NCBI RefSeq assembly: GCF_001622165.1
Contig: NZ_LVWG01000017.1
Span: forward strand, 18,720-82,719
Length of the DNA stretch: 64,000 bases
Direction of reading: 5' to 3'
Source of the DNA: Pelodictyon luteolum
GTDB lineage: Bacteria; Bacteroidota; Chlorobiia; Chlorobiales; Chlorobiaceae
Below are positions 1 to 8,308 of the stretch, one piece after another (within the stretch, counting starts at the first letter, position 1; the number at the start of each line of letters is the position of its first letter). The notes under the pieces are model-generated. The model had not been told where the DNA came from. It did not search any database and saw only the letters and a program-made list of their open reading frames with translations. A program made the position numbers and the translations under genes.

Positions 1-103
1 CCGTAGCACCGGCCATTCCCTGAAGGCGGGCTTCGCGGACAACCTCCTCATAGAGCGGCCGGTGGCCGAGGCGGATTTCTTCGCCGAGGAAGATCCTGAG
101 CAT
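1..103 (-). CDS. DUF190 family protein, N-terminal part (cut by window edge)
   Basis: An open frame runs from an ATG at 101-103 to the window edge and encodes 34 residues beginning MLRIFLGEEIRLGHRPLYEE. This matches the start of the DUF190 family as I remember it: small soluble proteins often encoded beside the fluoride channel CrcB. It lies 20 bases downstream of crcB on the same strand, so the two are probably co-transcribed. DUF190 has no firmly established biochemical role; a link to fluoride tolerance is inferred from linkage. Most of the gene is outside the window. Confidence 0.75.
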   Translation of the reverse strand, partial: MLRIFLGEEIRLGHRPLYEEVVREARLQGMAGAT

Positions 104-123
104 TTCACTATTCCTGAATTCCA

Positions 124-513
124 TCATGACCATGGTTTGGCGGCAATGATGCCGGTGTAGAGCGCAACAAACCCGGCAACAATGCTGCCGGCAAGGTAGA
201 GGCTGAAATAAAACAGTTCACCCTCACGGGCAAGCGTCGCACCCTCAAACATGTAGGACGAGAACGTGGTGAAGCCTCCGCAGAAACCGGTCACCAGAAA
301 CAGCCTCGCCTCGGGCGACACAATCGTGGTGGAGACAGCAAGCTCGCTCAGAAAACCGATAAGGAAGCTCCCTGCGATGTTGACCGAAAAGGTGGCATAC
401 GGAAACCCCGGCGATGCCGGACTGAAGGCAAGCGCCACGAGATAACGGGCCACCGTACCAAGAAAGCCGCCAGCTCCGACCAGCAGGATAGACAAGGGCT
501 GATTAATGCTCAT
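124..513 (-). CDS. crcB: Fluoride ion exporter CrcB
   Basis: A 129-residue hydrophobic protein with four predicted membrane segments. It carries the family signatures: a glycine-rich N-terminus (GAGGFLGTVARY), an asparagine in the second helix region (SVNIAGSFLIGF) and the GGFTTFSSY motif near residue 80. CrcB/Fluc proteins form dual-topology dimers in the inner membrane and passively release fluoride from the cytoplasm. The gene overlaps the 3' end of an upstream two-helix membrane protein by 11 bases and is followed by a DUF190 gene, a common pairing. I did not find a convincing fluoride riboswitch aptamer upstream, though a terminator-like hairpin is present at 803-834. Confidence 0.93.
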   Translation of the reverse strand: MSINQPLSILLVGAGGFLGTVARYLVALAFSPASPGFPYATFSVNIAGSFLIGFLSELAVSTTIVSPEARLFLVTGFCGGFTTFSSYMFEGATLAREGELFYFSLYLAGSIVAGFVALYTGIIAAKPWS

Positions 514-733
514 CGCCCCCTTTCTGGCGGTCTTCTATCCGGCGGTGAGCGCAGCACATCTCGTCATGGATGGAAAGAAGTGTATTAAAAATACCCACGG
601 CGATGATGGTCGGAGCCCAGAGGCCGATGAAAATGGCGATCAGTTCGTGGTTTGGAGCCGTGCCGAAAATGAAGACATGAATCGAGAGCACGATTGATAG
701 GGTGGCGGACACGAAATAGTAGAGCGGCTTCAT
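503..733 (-). CDS. Small two-helix membrane protein upstream of crcB
   Basis: This 76-residue frame begins at the ATG at 731-733 (MKPLYYFVSATLSIVLSIHV). Two hydrophobic stretches (about residues 4-24 and 31-52) look like transmembrane helices, followed by a charged tail with two adjacent cysteines (EMCCAHRR). I do not recognise a family. The frame stays open upstream, but the residues there look like translated intergenic DNA, so the internal ATG is preferred although no good ribosome-binding site precedes it. It overlaps crcB by 11 bases, which suggests coupling and perhaps a role in ion homeostasis; that is inference from position only. Confidence 0.55.
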   Translation of the reverse strand: MKPLYYFVSATLSIVLSIHVFIFGTAPNHELIAIFIGLWAPTIIAVGIFNTLLSIHDEMCCAHRRIEDRQKGGDEH

Positions 734-802
734 GCACGAATGTCTGTAGTGTGACTGATTGACTGGTAGATGAGTGAAATGTACACATTTGCCGCCATTA
801 TG

Positions 803-834
803 AAAAAAACGGCAGGGGGCCCGAAGCGCCCCTG
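803..834 (-). terminator. Terminator-like hairpin in the leader of the crcB operon
   Basis: On the minus strand a GC-rich inverted repeat (CAGGGGC, loop around CTTCGG, GCCCCCTG) is followed within three bases by seven T residues at 803-809. It has the form of an intrinsic terminator, yet it lies about 70 bases upstream of the first minus-strand gene (start 733), with no minus-strand gene on its other side. It may be an attenuator for the crcB operon. No recognisable aptamer was seen. Confidence 0.5.
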
Positions 835-862
835 ATGGAGGCTCGGGGGAGGGATTTAACAA

Positions 863-891
863 TTGGAAGAACGGTTGGGCTGGATTATATT
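863..891 (+). promoter_or_regulatory. Candidate sigma-70-type promoter for the psr operon
   Basis: TTGGAA at 863-868 and TATATT at 886-891 are separated by 17 bases, giving 4/6 and 5/6 matches to the -35 and -10 consensus. The site is about 125 bases upstream of psrA, whose own ribosome-binding site is AAGGGGAG just before the ATG. Prediction from motif and spacing only. Confidence 0.35.
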
Positions 892-1017
892 GGAACCTTT
901 TCCATGCACTCGGAAAACCGTCAGGCCGGCACAAACGCCATCCTCGCTTTCTCATCGATCCATCGATTCCTTCAAGGAAATCACAGCAATTTTTCATCTG
1001 TCTGAAGGGGAGATTCT

Positions 1018-3810
1018 ATGCACAAAACTATTTCACGCCGCCAGTTCCTGAAAGTCGCCGGCGTTCTGGGGGGCATGTCCCTGTTGCGCCCCGTCTGGAG
1101 CCTTGGGCAGGCCGGAGCACCCGAACACGGCGGAGCCGTATCGGGAACCGTCACCTGGGTCCCGAGCATCTGCAACTTCTGTTCCTCATTCTGTGACATC
1201 AAGGTCGCTACGAAGGAGATTGACGGGGTGAAGCGCGCCGTCAAGATTGAAGGCAATGCCGAAAGCCCCCTCAACCGCGGAAAAATCTGCGCCCGCGGCC
1301 AGGCCGGCCTCTACCAGACCTACGATCCGGACCGGCTGAAGCAGCCGCTCATCAGGGTCGAGGGAAGCAAACGGGGCGAATGGAACTTCAGGGCTGCGAC
1401 CTGGGATGAGGCATACCGCCACATCATCGGCAAGATGCAGAAAGTCAACCCATGGGAAATCAGCCTCGTCGGCGGATGGACGGCCTGCGTCTCCTACATG
1501 CATTTCAGCCTGCCTTTCTGCCAGAGCCTTGGAATCCCCAACATTGTTGCATCACCCCTTCAGCACTGCGTTACTGCGGGCCATCTCGGCACCGATCTGG
1601 TGACCGGCAACTTCAACGTGCACGACGAAATCCTCGCCGATTTCGAAAATGCGCGCTACATCCTCTTCAGCCTCAACAACGCCTCTGTGGCGGCCATCTC
1701 AACGGCGCGTGCCGTGCGCTTCGGCCAGGCAAAGAAAAACGGCGCCAAAGTGGTCTGTCTCGACCCCAGAATGGGCGAGCTTGCCGCAAAAGCCGACGAG
1801 TGGATCCCCGTCAAACCTGGCACCGACCACGCATTCTTCCTCGCGATGCTCCACACCCTGCTCCGGGAGAAGCTGTATGACGGACCCTTTGTTTCCAAGC
1901 ACACCAATGCACCATTCCTGTCGTTCGTCGACGAAAAAGGTGCCGTGCAGCTTGCCGCCGACAAGGGCCCGGACGGAAACCCCACCGCCTACTACGTATT
2001 CGACCTCATAAGTCAGGAGGTCCGCGCCGTCCCGGCATACACCAACACCAACGAGCGCACGAAATCGGGATCGAGGATCCAGCCGGGCCTCAATGCCCCG
2101 AAAAACCTCAGCTGGCAGGGCCGACCCGTCACAACCGTCTTTGACCGGTTCATTGCGGAGTCCGAACCCTACACCCCCGAGTGGGCATCGAAGATCACCG
2201 ACATTCCTGCATCAACAATCAAGCGCATCGCCGTCGAGTTCGGTCAGGCACGCCCCGCCATGGTCGATCCAGGCTGGATGGGCGCACGCTACCACCACAT
2301 CATCGGACAGCGCCGTCTGCAGGCAATCATCCAGACCCTCGTCGGCGGTATCGACCGGCCCGGAGGCTGGATGATGAACGGCGAGCTGCACCACAAGGCC
2401 GAGGTTTCCTGGCACAACACGCAGCAGGGCAAGAGCGACAAGGACCTCCTGCCGGTCCAACGCCCCGGCATGGGCTTCGCCTACGGCCTGCTTGACATCT
2501 TCGCCAACCCCGGAGCCTGGGAACACGGAATGCCGGCGTTCTCGTTCGCATGGGCCGAAGAGCAGGCGAAAGCCGGCAAGCAGTCCGCGTTCCTTCCCGC
2601 CATGGCCGACACCGGTCTGCTTGAAGCGGTGAAGGGCGAACTGAAGTACCATGGGCGGCCTTACAACATCAAGGCCATCATCCTCAATGCGGCCAACCCG
2701 ATCCGCCACTACTTCCCCGCAAAACGCTGGGAGGAGATCCTTTCGCACAAGAACCTCGATCTCGTGGTGGCAATCGACGTACTGCCTTCCGATTCGACGC
2801 TCTATGCAGACGTCATCCTGCCGAACCATACCTACCTTGAGCGCAATGAGCCCCTGCTCTACCCGCTCGGGCCAAACACCGGGATAGGGTTCACGACCAG
2901 GATCAGGACCATCGACCCGATCTACGACACGCGCGACACTGCCGACATCCTCTGCGCCATCGCCGAGGGTATGGGCAAGCTCGACAGCTACGTCCAGGGC
3001 GTCGCTGAATACGCCAGCCTCGACCATGCGATGCTGAAGCGGGAAATCGCCGCTGCAAAGAAAGCAGGAAAACCGCTGAACGAAGCGTTCCTGAAGACCG
3101 CCTATGAAGCCATGGGCCACTTTGCAGGCCATCTGACCGGCAAACACATGAGCGCTGCCGAAGTCGAAGCGACCATTATGGACAAGGGTCTGCTTATGCT
3201 GAAAGACGCCGATACCGTGGTTGAAGAGATGAACATGCCTCGCAAAATCCCCGTACCGACATCAACCGGACGGCTCGAGATCTTCAGCCCGATCCTCTCT
3301 TCATTCGGAGAGAAAGCAGGACGGATTCCGCTGTTCGACCCCGTGCTCGGCTATGTTCCCAGGGTCATCAGGGACAAATCCCCCGAACCCGCCCTCAAAG
3401 CCGACGAGTTCTACTTCACCTATGGAAAGGTCCCGGTGGTGTCGCACGCATCGACCAACAACAACAACGCGGTACTTGCCGCTGTGACAAAACCCAAAGA
3501 GGGCGCATTCACGGGGCTCTGGATGAACACGACGAAGGCGCTTTCACTCGGCCTCAGGGATGGTCAGGAGGTGGAAATAACCAACCTCCGCTACGGCCCG
3601 AAAGTAACTGCAACACTCTTCGTCACCGAAATGATCCGCCCTGACACGGTCTTCCTCCCTTCATCCTACGGAAGCCGGAACAAGATGCTCTCGGTCGCAG
3701 CAGGAAAAGGAACGGCGCTGAACGAGCTCATGCCCTACAGCATCGAGCCGATCGCCGCATCGTTCATGTCACAGGAATTTACGGTAAGCGTCACGCCCGT
3801 CAACAGTTAA
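1018..3810 (+). CDS. psrA: Polysulfide/thiosulfate reductase-like molybdopterin catalytic subunit
   Basis: A 930-residue member of the DMSO-reductase molybdopterin family. The N-terminus has a twin-arginine signal (SRRQFLK, residues 7-13), so it is exported folded and probably faces the periplasm. A [4Fe-4S] motif follows (CNFCSSFC near residue 52, with a fourth Cys in GKICARG). Cys184 in PLQHCVTAG is the likely molybdenum ligand, as in PsrA/PhsA. It is first in a psrABC operon, 18 bases before psrB. Green sulfur bacteria carry several polysulfide-reductase-like complexes, and the direction in vivo (polysulfide reduction or sulfur-compound oxidation) cannot be read from sequence. Arsenate or tetrathionate reductase-like roles are less likely alternatives. 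Confidence 0.85.
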   Translation: MHKTISRRQFLKVAGVLGGMSLLRPVWSLGQAGAPEHGGAVSGTVTWVPSICNFCSSFCDIKVATKEIDGVKRAVKIEGNAESPLNRGKICARGQAGLYQTYDPDRLKQPLIRVEGSKRGEWNFRAATWDEAYRHIIGKMQKVNPWEISLVGGWTACVSYMHFSLPFCQSLGIPNIVASPLQHCVTAGHLGTDLVTGNFNVHDEILADFENARYILFSLNNASVAAISTARAVRFGQAKKNGAKVVCLDPRMGELAAKADEWIPVKPGTDHAFFLAMLHTLLREKLYDGPFVSKHTNAPFLSFVDEKGAVQLAADKGPDGNPTAYYVFDLISQEVRAVPAYTNTNERTKSGSRIQPGLNAPKNLSWQGRPVTTVFDRFIAESEPYTPEWASKITDIPASTIKRIAVEFGQARPAMVDPGWMGARYHHIIGQRRLQAIIQTLVGGIDRPGGWMMNGELHHKAEVSWHNTQQGKSDKDLLPVQRPGMGFAYGLLDIFANPGAWEHGMPAFSFAWAEEQAKAGKQSAFLPAMADTGLLEAVKGELKYHGRPYNIKAIILNAANPIRHYFPAKRWEEILSHKNLDLVVAIDVLPSDSTLYADVILPNHTYLERNEPLLYPLGPNTGIGFTTRIRTIDPIYDTRDTADILCAIAEGMGKLDSYVQGVAEYASLDHAMLKREIAAAKKAGKPLNEAFLKTAYEAMGHFAGHLTGKHMSAAEVEATIMDKGLLMLKDADTVVEEMNMPRKIPVPTSTGRLEIFSPILSSFGEKAGRIPLFDPVLGYVPRVIRDKSPEPALKADEFYFTYGKVPVVSHASTNNNNAVLAAVTKPKEGAFTGLWMNTTKALSLGLRDGQEVEITNLRYGPKVTATLFVTEMIRPDTVFLPSSYGSRNKMLSVAAGKGTALNELMPYSIEPIAASFMSQEFTVSVTPVNS

Positions 3811-3828
3811 ATGGAGGAGTAAGCACCT

Positions 3829-4428
3829 ATGGCGCGATATGGAATGGTAATGGACATGCGGACCTGCGTCGGATGCCAGGCCTGCATGGCTGCATGCACG
3901 GCGGAGAACCAGACGCCGTTCTGGAACGGGAAGTTCCGGACGCATGTCGAAGACAAGGCACAGGGCACATTTCCCGACGTAAGGCGGGTATTGCTTCCGA
4001 GGCTCTGCATGCACTGCGAAAACACCCCCTGCCTGTCAGCATGCCCGACAGGGGCAACATTCATGACGGAGGACGGGATCGTCAAGGTCAACTATGACCG
4101 TTGCATCGGCTGCTACGCCTGCTGCATCGCATGCCCTTACGACGCCCGCTACGCATACGACCGCGAGGATGTCAAAAAGGAGGAGGAGCTCTACGGAAAG
4201 TTCACGAGCCACCAGCAGCCGCATGTCGACAAATGCACATTCTGCGACCACCGGGTTTCGGAAGGGCGTGAGCCGGCCTGCGTCAGCACCTGCCCGACCA
4301 ACACAAGGATATTCGGAGACCTCGATGACCCCAACAGCGAGGTGCACAAGCTGGCAACAAGCGGAAAAGCCCAGGCGCTGAACCAGTCGCTCGGCACGTC
4401 CCCGAAAGTATATTACATCCCATCATAG
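3829..4428 (+). CDS. psrB: Polysulfide reductase-like iron-sulfur electron-transfer subunit
   Basis: A 199-residue ferredoxin-like protein with sixteen cysteines arranged for four [4Fe-4S] clusters: CVGCQACMAAC, CMHCENTPCLSAC, CIGCYACCIAC and CTFC plus ACVSTC. This is the PsrB/DmsB/NrfC pattern. It has no signal peptide of its own, so it is presumably co-exported with PsrA through the Tat signal. A strong ribosome-binding site (GGAGGAG) precedes the ATG. It links the molybdenum subunit to the membrane subunit PsrC encoded 18 bases downstream. Confidence 0.9.
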   Translation: MARYGMVMDMRTCVGCQACMAACTAENQTPFWNGKFRTHVEDKAQGTFPDVRRVLLPRLCMHCENTPCLSACPTGATFMTEDGIVKVNYDRCIGCYACCIACPYDARYAYDREDVKKEEELYGKFTSHQQPHVDKCTFCDHRVSEGREPACVSTCPTNTRIFGDLDDPNSEVHKLATSGKAQALNQSLGTSPKVYYIPS

Positions 4429-4446
4429 TTTAGGAGGAGGACCATT

Positions 4447-5361
4447 ATGACTTTTGTTCATCAGGAGGTGTGGCACTGGCAGATCGCCACATACCTATTC
4501 TTGGGCGGACTGGGCGGTGCAACATTCGCCATCAGCGCCCTCATCCACCTCTTCGAAGGGTGCGACCGTAAAATGCTATCCGTCGCAGTCATGTCGTCAA
4601 TCGGGTTCCTTGTGCTTGGAACCATCTTTCTTCTTGCCGACATGCTCCAGCCGCTGAAGGCGATTTACGCCCTCACCAATCCGCGGTCATGGATCTTCTG
4701 GGGCGTCATCTTCATCAACTTCTACTTCGTATCGGCCATAGCATACGTGATACCGCTGCTGGAGGTATGGCCGAAGATAAACCCCTACATACAGAAAATC
4801 CCCAGAGGGATCCTCGATCTTCTGGAGCGATTCAACAAGCTTGCCGCGCTGACCGGCTCAGCTGCCGGCTTCCTTGTGGCGATCTACACCGGACTGCTTA
4901 TCTCTGCAGCCCCGGCCATAAGCTTCTGGAACACCCCGGCCCTTCCGTTGCTCTTCGTCATTTCCGGGTTCTCGACCGGTGCAGCATTCCTCCTCCTGCT
5001 CTCGACGTTCTCGAAGAACGAGGAGTCCTGGAAGATCATCGCCAAGCTCGAGGAACTCGACGCAATGCTGATCGTGACCGAGCTGATCATTCTCGGCGCC
5101 TACTTCAACTTCGCGCTCTTCCTGCCAACCGGTGCCCGCGAGTCCGCCCAGGTGCTTTTCCACAGCCCGCTCTTCATCATCGGATTCTTCATCTTCGGAC
5201 TCATCGTGCCGCTTGCGCTTGAAACCTACGGGATCTTCTTTGCCAAGCACACCAAGAAATCGGGGCATCTTCTCGTCCTCGCCAGCGTCATGGTGCTTGT
5301 CGGCGGCTACCTCCTCCGCTACTACGTCCTCAAAGCCGGGCTCTTCCAGTTCCCCTGGTAA
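4447..5361 (+). CDS. psrC: NrfD/PsrC-family membrane anchor and quinone-binding subunit
   Basis: A 304-residue integral membrane protein with about eight predicted helices, of the NrfD/PsrC type. The start is preceded by an excellent ribosome-binding site (AGGAGGAGG). PsrC anchors the PsrAB dimer at the membrane and exchanges electrons with menaquinone; no haem is required in this family. Tight spacing after psrB and a terminator immediately downstream (5396-5434) mark it as the end of the main psr transcript. Confidence 0.88.
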   Translation: MTFVHQEVWHWQIATYLFLGGLGGATFAISALIHLFEGCDRKMLSVAVMSSIGFLVLGTIFLLADMLQPLKAIYALTNPRSWIFWGVIFINFYFVSAIAYVIPLLEVWPKINPYIQKIPRGILDLLERFNKLAALTGSAAGFLVAIYTGLLISAAPAISFWNTPALPLLFVISGFSTGAAFLLLLSTFSKNEESWKIIAKLEELDAMLIVTELIILGAYFNFALFLPTGARESAQVLFHSPLFIIGFFIFGLIVPLALETYGIFFAKHTKKSGHLLVLASVMVLVGGYLLRYYVLKAGLFQFPW

Positions 5362-5395
5362 TCCGCTTTGAATGAACCGTAACCCTCAACCAGAA

Positions 5396-5434
5396 AGCCC
5401 GTCATGCAGCATCCAATTGCATGACGGGCTTTTA
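5396..5434 (+). terminator. Intrinsic terminator after psrC
   Basis: A perfect 13-base stem (AGCCCGTCATGCA paired with TGCATGACGGGCT) with a nine-base loop is followed by TTTAT. It separates psrABC from the chaperone gene that starts at 5448, so the chaperone would be expressed by read-through or from its own promoter. Confidence 0.85.
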
Positions 5435-5447
5435 TGATACAACGATT

Positions 5448-6011
5448 ATGAACGATTCACGCGATCCACGACAAAAGGCCCTCACCTTCCGCTTTTTCAG
5501 CCGCTCGTTTGCCTATCCGAATGAAGCCTTCATCAAGGAGCTCAAGACGTCTCTGGAAGAGCTGAGGGATGCTCCCGACCAGTTCAGGGAGATGATGGCT
5601 GCCTTTGAACATGAGGGAATCGAAGCCCTGCAGGGGGAGTACACCCGCCTGTTCCTGAACGGCTACCCCTCGACGCCCTGCGTCCCCTATGAATCGGTCT
5701 ATCTTGAGAAACGAATGCTCGGAGATGCATCCATCGGCGTACAGGCCGCTTACAGCCAGTGGGATATGACGGTGGCGCCGGGCCTCATCGACCACATCGC
5801 AACAGAGTTCGAGTTCCTCGCTTTCCTCGCCTCAGCGGAGTCCATGGGTGGCACCCTCGGGGAAGATGCCCGTATAGCCGCGGAAGCCTTCATGAAGGAG
5901 CATCTCTGCCGCTGGATGCCGCGCCTTGCGGCCGACCTCGGCAAGGCTGCCAACCTGGAACCATACCGCCTGCTGGCAGCTGCCCTCCAGACCATCCACT
6001 GCCCCGTCTGA
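5448..6011 (+). CDS. TorD/DmsD/NarJ-family chaperone for the psr molybdoenzyme
   Basis: A 187-residue protein with the redox-enzyme maturation pattern: an all-helical N-terminal half, then EYTRLFLNG, a short loop and PCVPYESVY near residue 80. Family members bind the Tat signal of a molybdoenzyme and hold it back until cofactor insertion is complete; PsrA just upstream is the obvious client. The ATG at 5448 is chosen because an earlier in-frame ATG (5421) lies inside the terminator stem. No strong ribosome-binding site is seen. Confidence 0.8.
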   Translation: MNDSRDPRQKALTFRFFSRSFAYPNEAFIKELKTSLEELRDAPDQFREMMAAFEHEGIEALQGEYTRLFLNGYPSTPCVPYESVYLEKRMLGDASIGVQAAYSQWDMTVAPGLIDHIATEFEFLAFLASAESMGGTLGEDARIAAEAFMKEHLCRWMPRLAADLGKAANLEPYRLLAAALQTIHCPV

Positions 6012-6035
6012 CGTGCCCCCCACGAACGCTTCTCC

Positions 6036-6152
6036 TTATGAGGTTTTCTCGTGGTGGACGGCCTTGAGGATCTTGATGTTCAGTACGATAAACCGCCAGA
6101 ACTGGTAGATGCGGCAGCGCATCAGGGCTTTCTGGAAAGAGGTGGGCCTCAT
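6036..6152 (-). CDS. Small basic 38-residue ORF downstream of sulfide:quinone oxidoreductase
   Basis: An ATG at 6150-6152 opens a 38-codon frame ending in TAA at 6036-6038, starting 17 bases after the sqr stop codon on the same strand. The peptide begins MRPTSFQKALMRCRIYQ and continues as a hydrophobic and basic stretch (FWRFIVLNIKILKAV) that would form an amphipathic or membrane-associated helix. There is no strong ribosome-binding site. It may be a membrane-tethering or regulatory microprotein for the oxidoreductase, or a chance frame; I do not recognise a family. Confidence 0.4.
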   Translation of the reverse strand: MRPTSFQKALMRCRIYQFWRFIVLNIKILKAVHHEKTS

Positions 6153-6169
6153 GGGTCGTTACGGTTTGG

Positions 6170-7603
6170 TTATTCCGGGATGAACTGCCAGAAGGCGCGG
6201 CCGCGGAACTTGTGCATGAAGGTGGTCTCGACCATCTGCTTCAGCCAGGCACCGCTGATGCCGCGCTCAACCCGCGTCACGAACATGTCGCGCCCCTCGC
6301 GGTTGTCGTAGTGCTTCAGGTCGGGAACGACCGGATAGATGATCATGACAATGGCAGAGCCATTCCATAGCGACTTGCCGTTCGAGGCGATGCAGACGGT
6401 GAGCATCTCGGTCATCCGCTCCCGGTGAGTCATGCGGCCCGTCCGGATCATATCCATCACATTGAACGCAACCACCCTGCCGGTGACTCCGGAAATCATT
6501 CCGGTCCTTGGCGCGCCGGCAATGATAGATGTACCGTTTTTTGTGATATGCGGCCTGGAAATGGGCCCGGGAGGGGCGAATGCGATGCCGGCGGAGAAGA
6601 TGTTCCTGTAGACAGGATGGTTGTACTGTGCAGGCCAGGCGTGGGGAGTTTCGCGGAGTTCTTCATAGCTGAGACCGTAGATGCCGTCGGCAAGTACGAA
6701 CCCTGCGGGGTTGCATACTTTGGAGGTGATGTTTGTGCCATCTCTGTCGAAAAATGGAAAGGTGACGCCCTTCGACTGGGGAATGAGCATCGCAAAATCA
6801 TAGCCGGTCTCTCCGTAGTTTCCCTCGAAATCCTCCCAGAATATGGTGTTCCGATCAACTTCGTGCACCCCCCTCCGGACGGCTTTTTCGATGCCGAACT
6901 CGTCCATCGCGTCTTCGATGAGATCACCGCCGCGGGCTATCCTCCCGCCTTTTGCCACCACATTGATGCCACCGACCCCGAAGTCGCCGATCTCGGGTTC
7001 GTTGGTGAGGTAGACAAGGTCCGCCCTGCTTCGCAGCCCGCGCTGGGTAAGGTCGTGGTGGATGTTGGTAATGTACTCGAAGGCCGCACCCTGGCAGGCT
7101 GCCGACGGATGACCGGTGCCGATCACGATGCGGCGGTGCTCTCCCTTCTTCATGCGCTCGACATTTTCAAGGTAGCGGTCCCGGGCCTGTATGGCGGTGT
7201 CAAAGTGGCAGATGGACTCGGTGTGCTTATGGGGGCCGAGGCCGGGCGTCGCATCGTAGTTCATGTGAGCGCCGGTAGCGATGATGAGATAGTCGTAATC
7301 GAGCCGCTCCGCTACGCCACCCTCAGCCCGCCGCAGAAAAACATGGTTTTCATCGGGGTGGACACTCAGGACGCTGCCCTGGATGAAGTGGACATTGAAT
7401 TTGTCATAAATCGGCTGTAACTTGAACACGGTGTTCAGGGGGCGCACCGCATCAATGCCGAGCCAGACCCATGAAGGTACGAAGCCGAAGTAGTCGAACT
7501 TATGGATGACCGTTATGTCATGCTCTTTGCCGATACCGCGGCCAAGGTACATGGCCGCGGTATGACCCGCAAACCCCGCACCAATGATCACAACCTTTGC
7601 CAT
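6170..7603 (-). CDS. sqr: Sulfide:quinone oxidoreductase family flavoprotein
   Basis: A 477-residue FAD protein. The N-terminus has the dinucleotide-binding fold ([14 protein letters not shown]), and the second FAD motif YLIIATGA is near residue 105. Three cysteines (132, 170 in [11 protein letters not shown] and 297 in KVCNPAGF) sit where SQR enzymes keep their redox-active cysteines. SQR oxidises sulfide at the membrane, passing electrons to quinone and forming polysulfide. The ATG at 7601-7603 fits the start of the Rossmann strand; the frame is open further upstream but unlike the family. Green sulfur bacteria have several SQR types (IV-VI) and I cannot say which this is. Its convergent neighbour is the psr cluster. 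Confidence 0.85.
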   Translation of the reverse strand: MAKVVIIGAGFAGHTAAMYLGRGIGKEHDITVIHKFDYFGFVPSWVWLGIDAVRPLNTVFKLQPIYDKFNVHFIQGSVLSVHPDENHVFLRRAEGGVAERLDYDYLIIATGAHMNYDATPGLGPHKHTESICHFDTAIQARDRYLENVERMKKGEHRRIVIGTGHPSAACQGAAFEYITNIHHDLTQRGLRSRADLVYLTNEPEIGDFGVGGINVVAKGGRIARGGDLIEDAMDEFGIEKAVRRGVHEVDRNTIFWEDFEGNYGETGYDFAMLIPQSKGVTFPFFDRDGTNITSKVCNPAGFVLADGIYGLSYEELRETPHAWPAQYNHPVYRNIFSAGIAFAPPGPISRPHITKNGTSIIAGAPRTGMISGVTGRVVAFNVMDMIRTGRMTHRERMTEMLTVCIASNGKSLWNGSAIVMIIYPVVPDLKHYDNREGRDMFVTRVERGISGAWLKQMVETTFMHKFRGRAFWQFIPE

Positions 7604-7750
7604 GACGGCTCTCCTTTCCCGTTCTCCGAAGTTGCAGAAATGCCGGAACCTCTTCCCGGACGCCACCGCTAAACTTACGACCAAAAAACCGGAAGGCATA
7701 ATCCCGTTCGCATGCCAACGGAAGAAAACGGCCCCGGAGGCAACCGAAGC

Positions 7751-8176
7751 ATGAAACCCAAAGGACGTATCATCGGGATCGATTACGGCACCAAGCGCAT
7801 CGGCCTTGCCGTGACGGACCCGCTGCAGCTGTTCGCCAGCCCGGTCGGCACGTTCGAACCCGAGGGGCTCCATCATGAACTGCGCCGGATCATGCAGGGG
7901 GATGGCGTTGTACTGGCCGTGGTGGGCAGCCCTGTCAGCGAAGACGGAAGCGGGAACGCCATGACTGCAGTAGTCGACCGATTCGTTGAAGAACTCAGGG
8001 CTGTGTTTCCGGAACTTCGGGTGGAGCGGGTCGACGAGTCGCACTCATCGAAAGAGGCCTCGAGAATCCTTGCCGCCTCAGGCAAAAGCCGGAAAGTACG
8101 CCGGGAGAAAGGCCGGTTGGACAGTGCCGCAGCATGCGTGCTCCTCACCCGTTTCCTTGAGGAAAACAGGGGATGA
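7751..8176 (+). CDS. ruvX: Putative pre-16S rRNA nuclease / Holliday junction resolvase, YqgF family
   Basis: A 141-residue RNase-H-fold protein with the N-terminal signature [15 protein letters not shown] holding the first catalytic aspartate, VVGSPV in the middle, [13 protein letters not shown] and the late acidic site in [11 protein letters not shown]. YqgF proteins are required for 16S rRNA 5'-end maturation in E. coli and resemble RuvC. The start at 7751 is preferred because GGAGG lies 11 bases upstream; an in-frame ATG at 7712 would add 13 residues. It is divergent from sqr. Confidence 0.88.
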   Translation: MKPKGRIIGIDYGTKRIGLAVTDPLQLFASPVGTFEPEGLHHELRRIMQGDGVVLAVVGSPVSEDGSGNAMTAVVDRFVEELRAVFPELRVERVDESHSSKEASRILAASGKSRKVRREKGRLDSAAACVLLTRFLEENRG

Positions 8177-8308
8177 AGGCGGGACTCCGGGGGAGACGTT
8201 TTCGTCTGGCTTTTCGGAACTGCTTCTGTATCTTATAGTTAATAGCTGCGGCAAATCATTCCGGAGCCTGTCTTTTTTCCACCTCCACACCATCTGAACA
8301 GATACGTA

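Noticed and set aside
734..1017. Fluoride riboswitch upstream of crcB
   Set aside because: I looked for the conserved aptamer blocks (GGxGAUGG, AAACCGCC, GCUGAUG) on the minus strand and found no ordered match; only the terminator-like hairpin is supported.
2212..3147. Long minus-strand frame (311 codons) inside psrA
   Set aside because: It is fully antisense to psrA, whose motifs and codon pattern are clear; the antisense product shows no recognisable family.
6425..7420. Plus-strand frame of 331 codons across the sqr gene
   Set aside because: Antisense shadow of the GC-rich sqr coding sequence; the minus-strand product has FAD motifs and redox cysteines.
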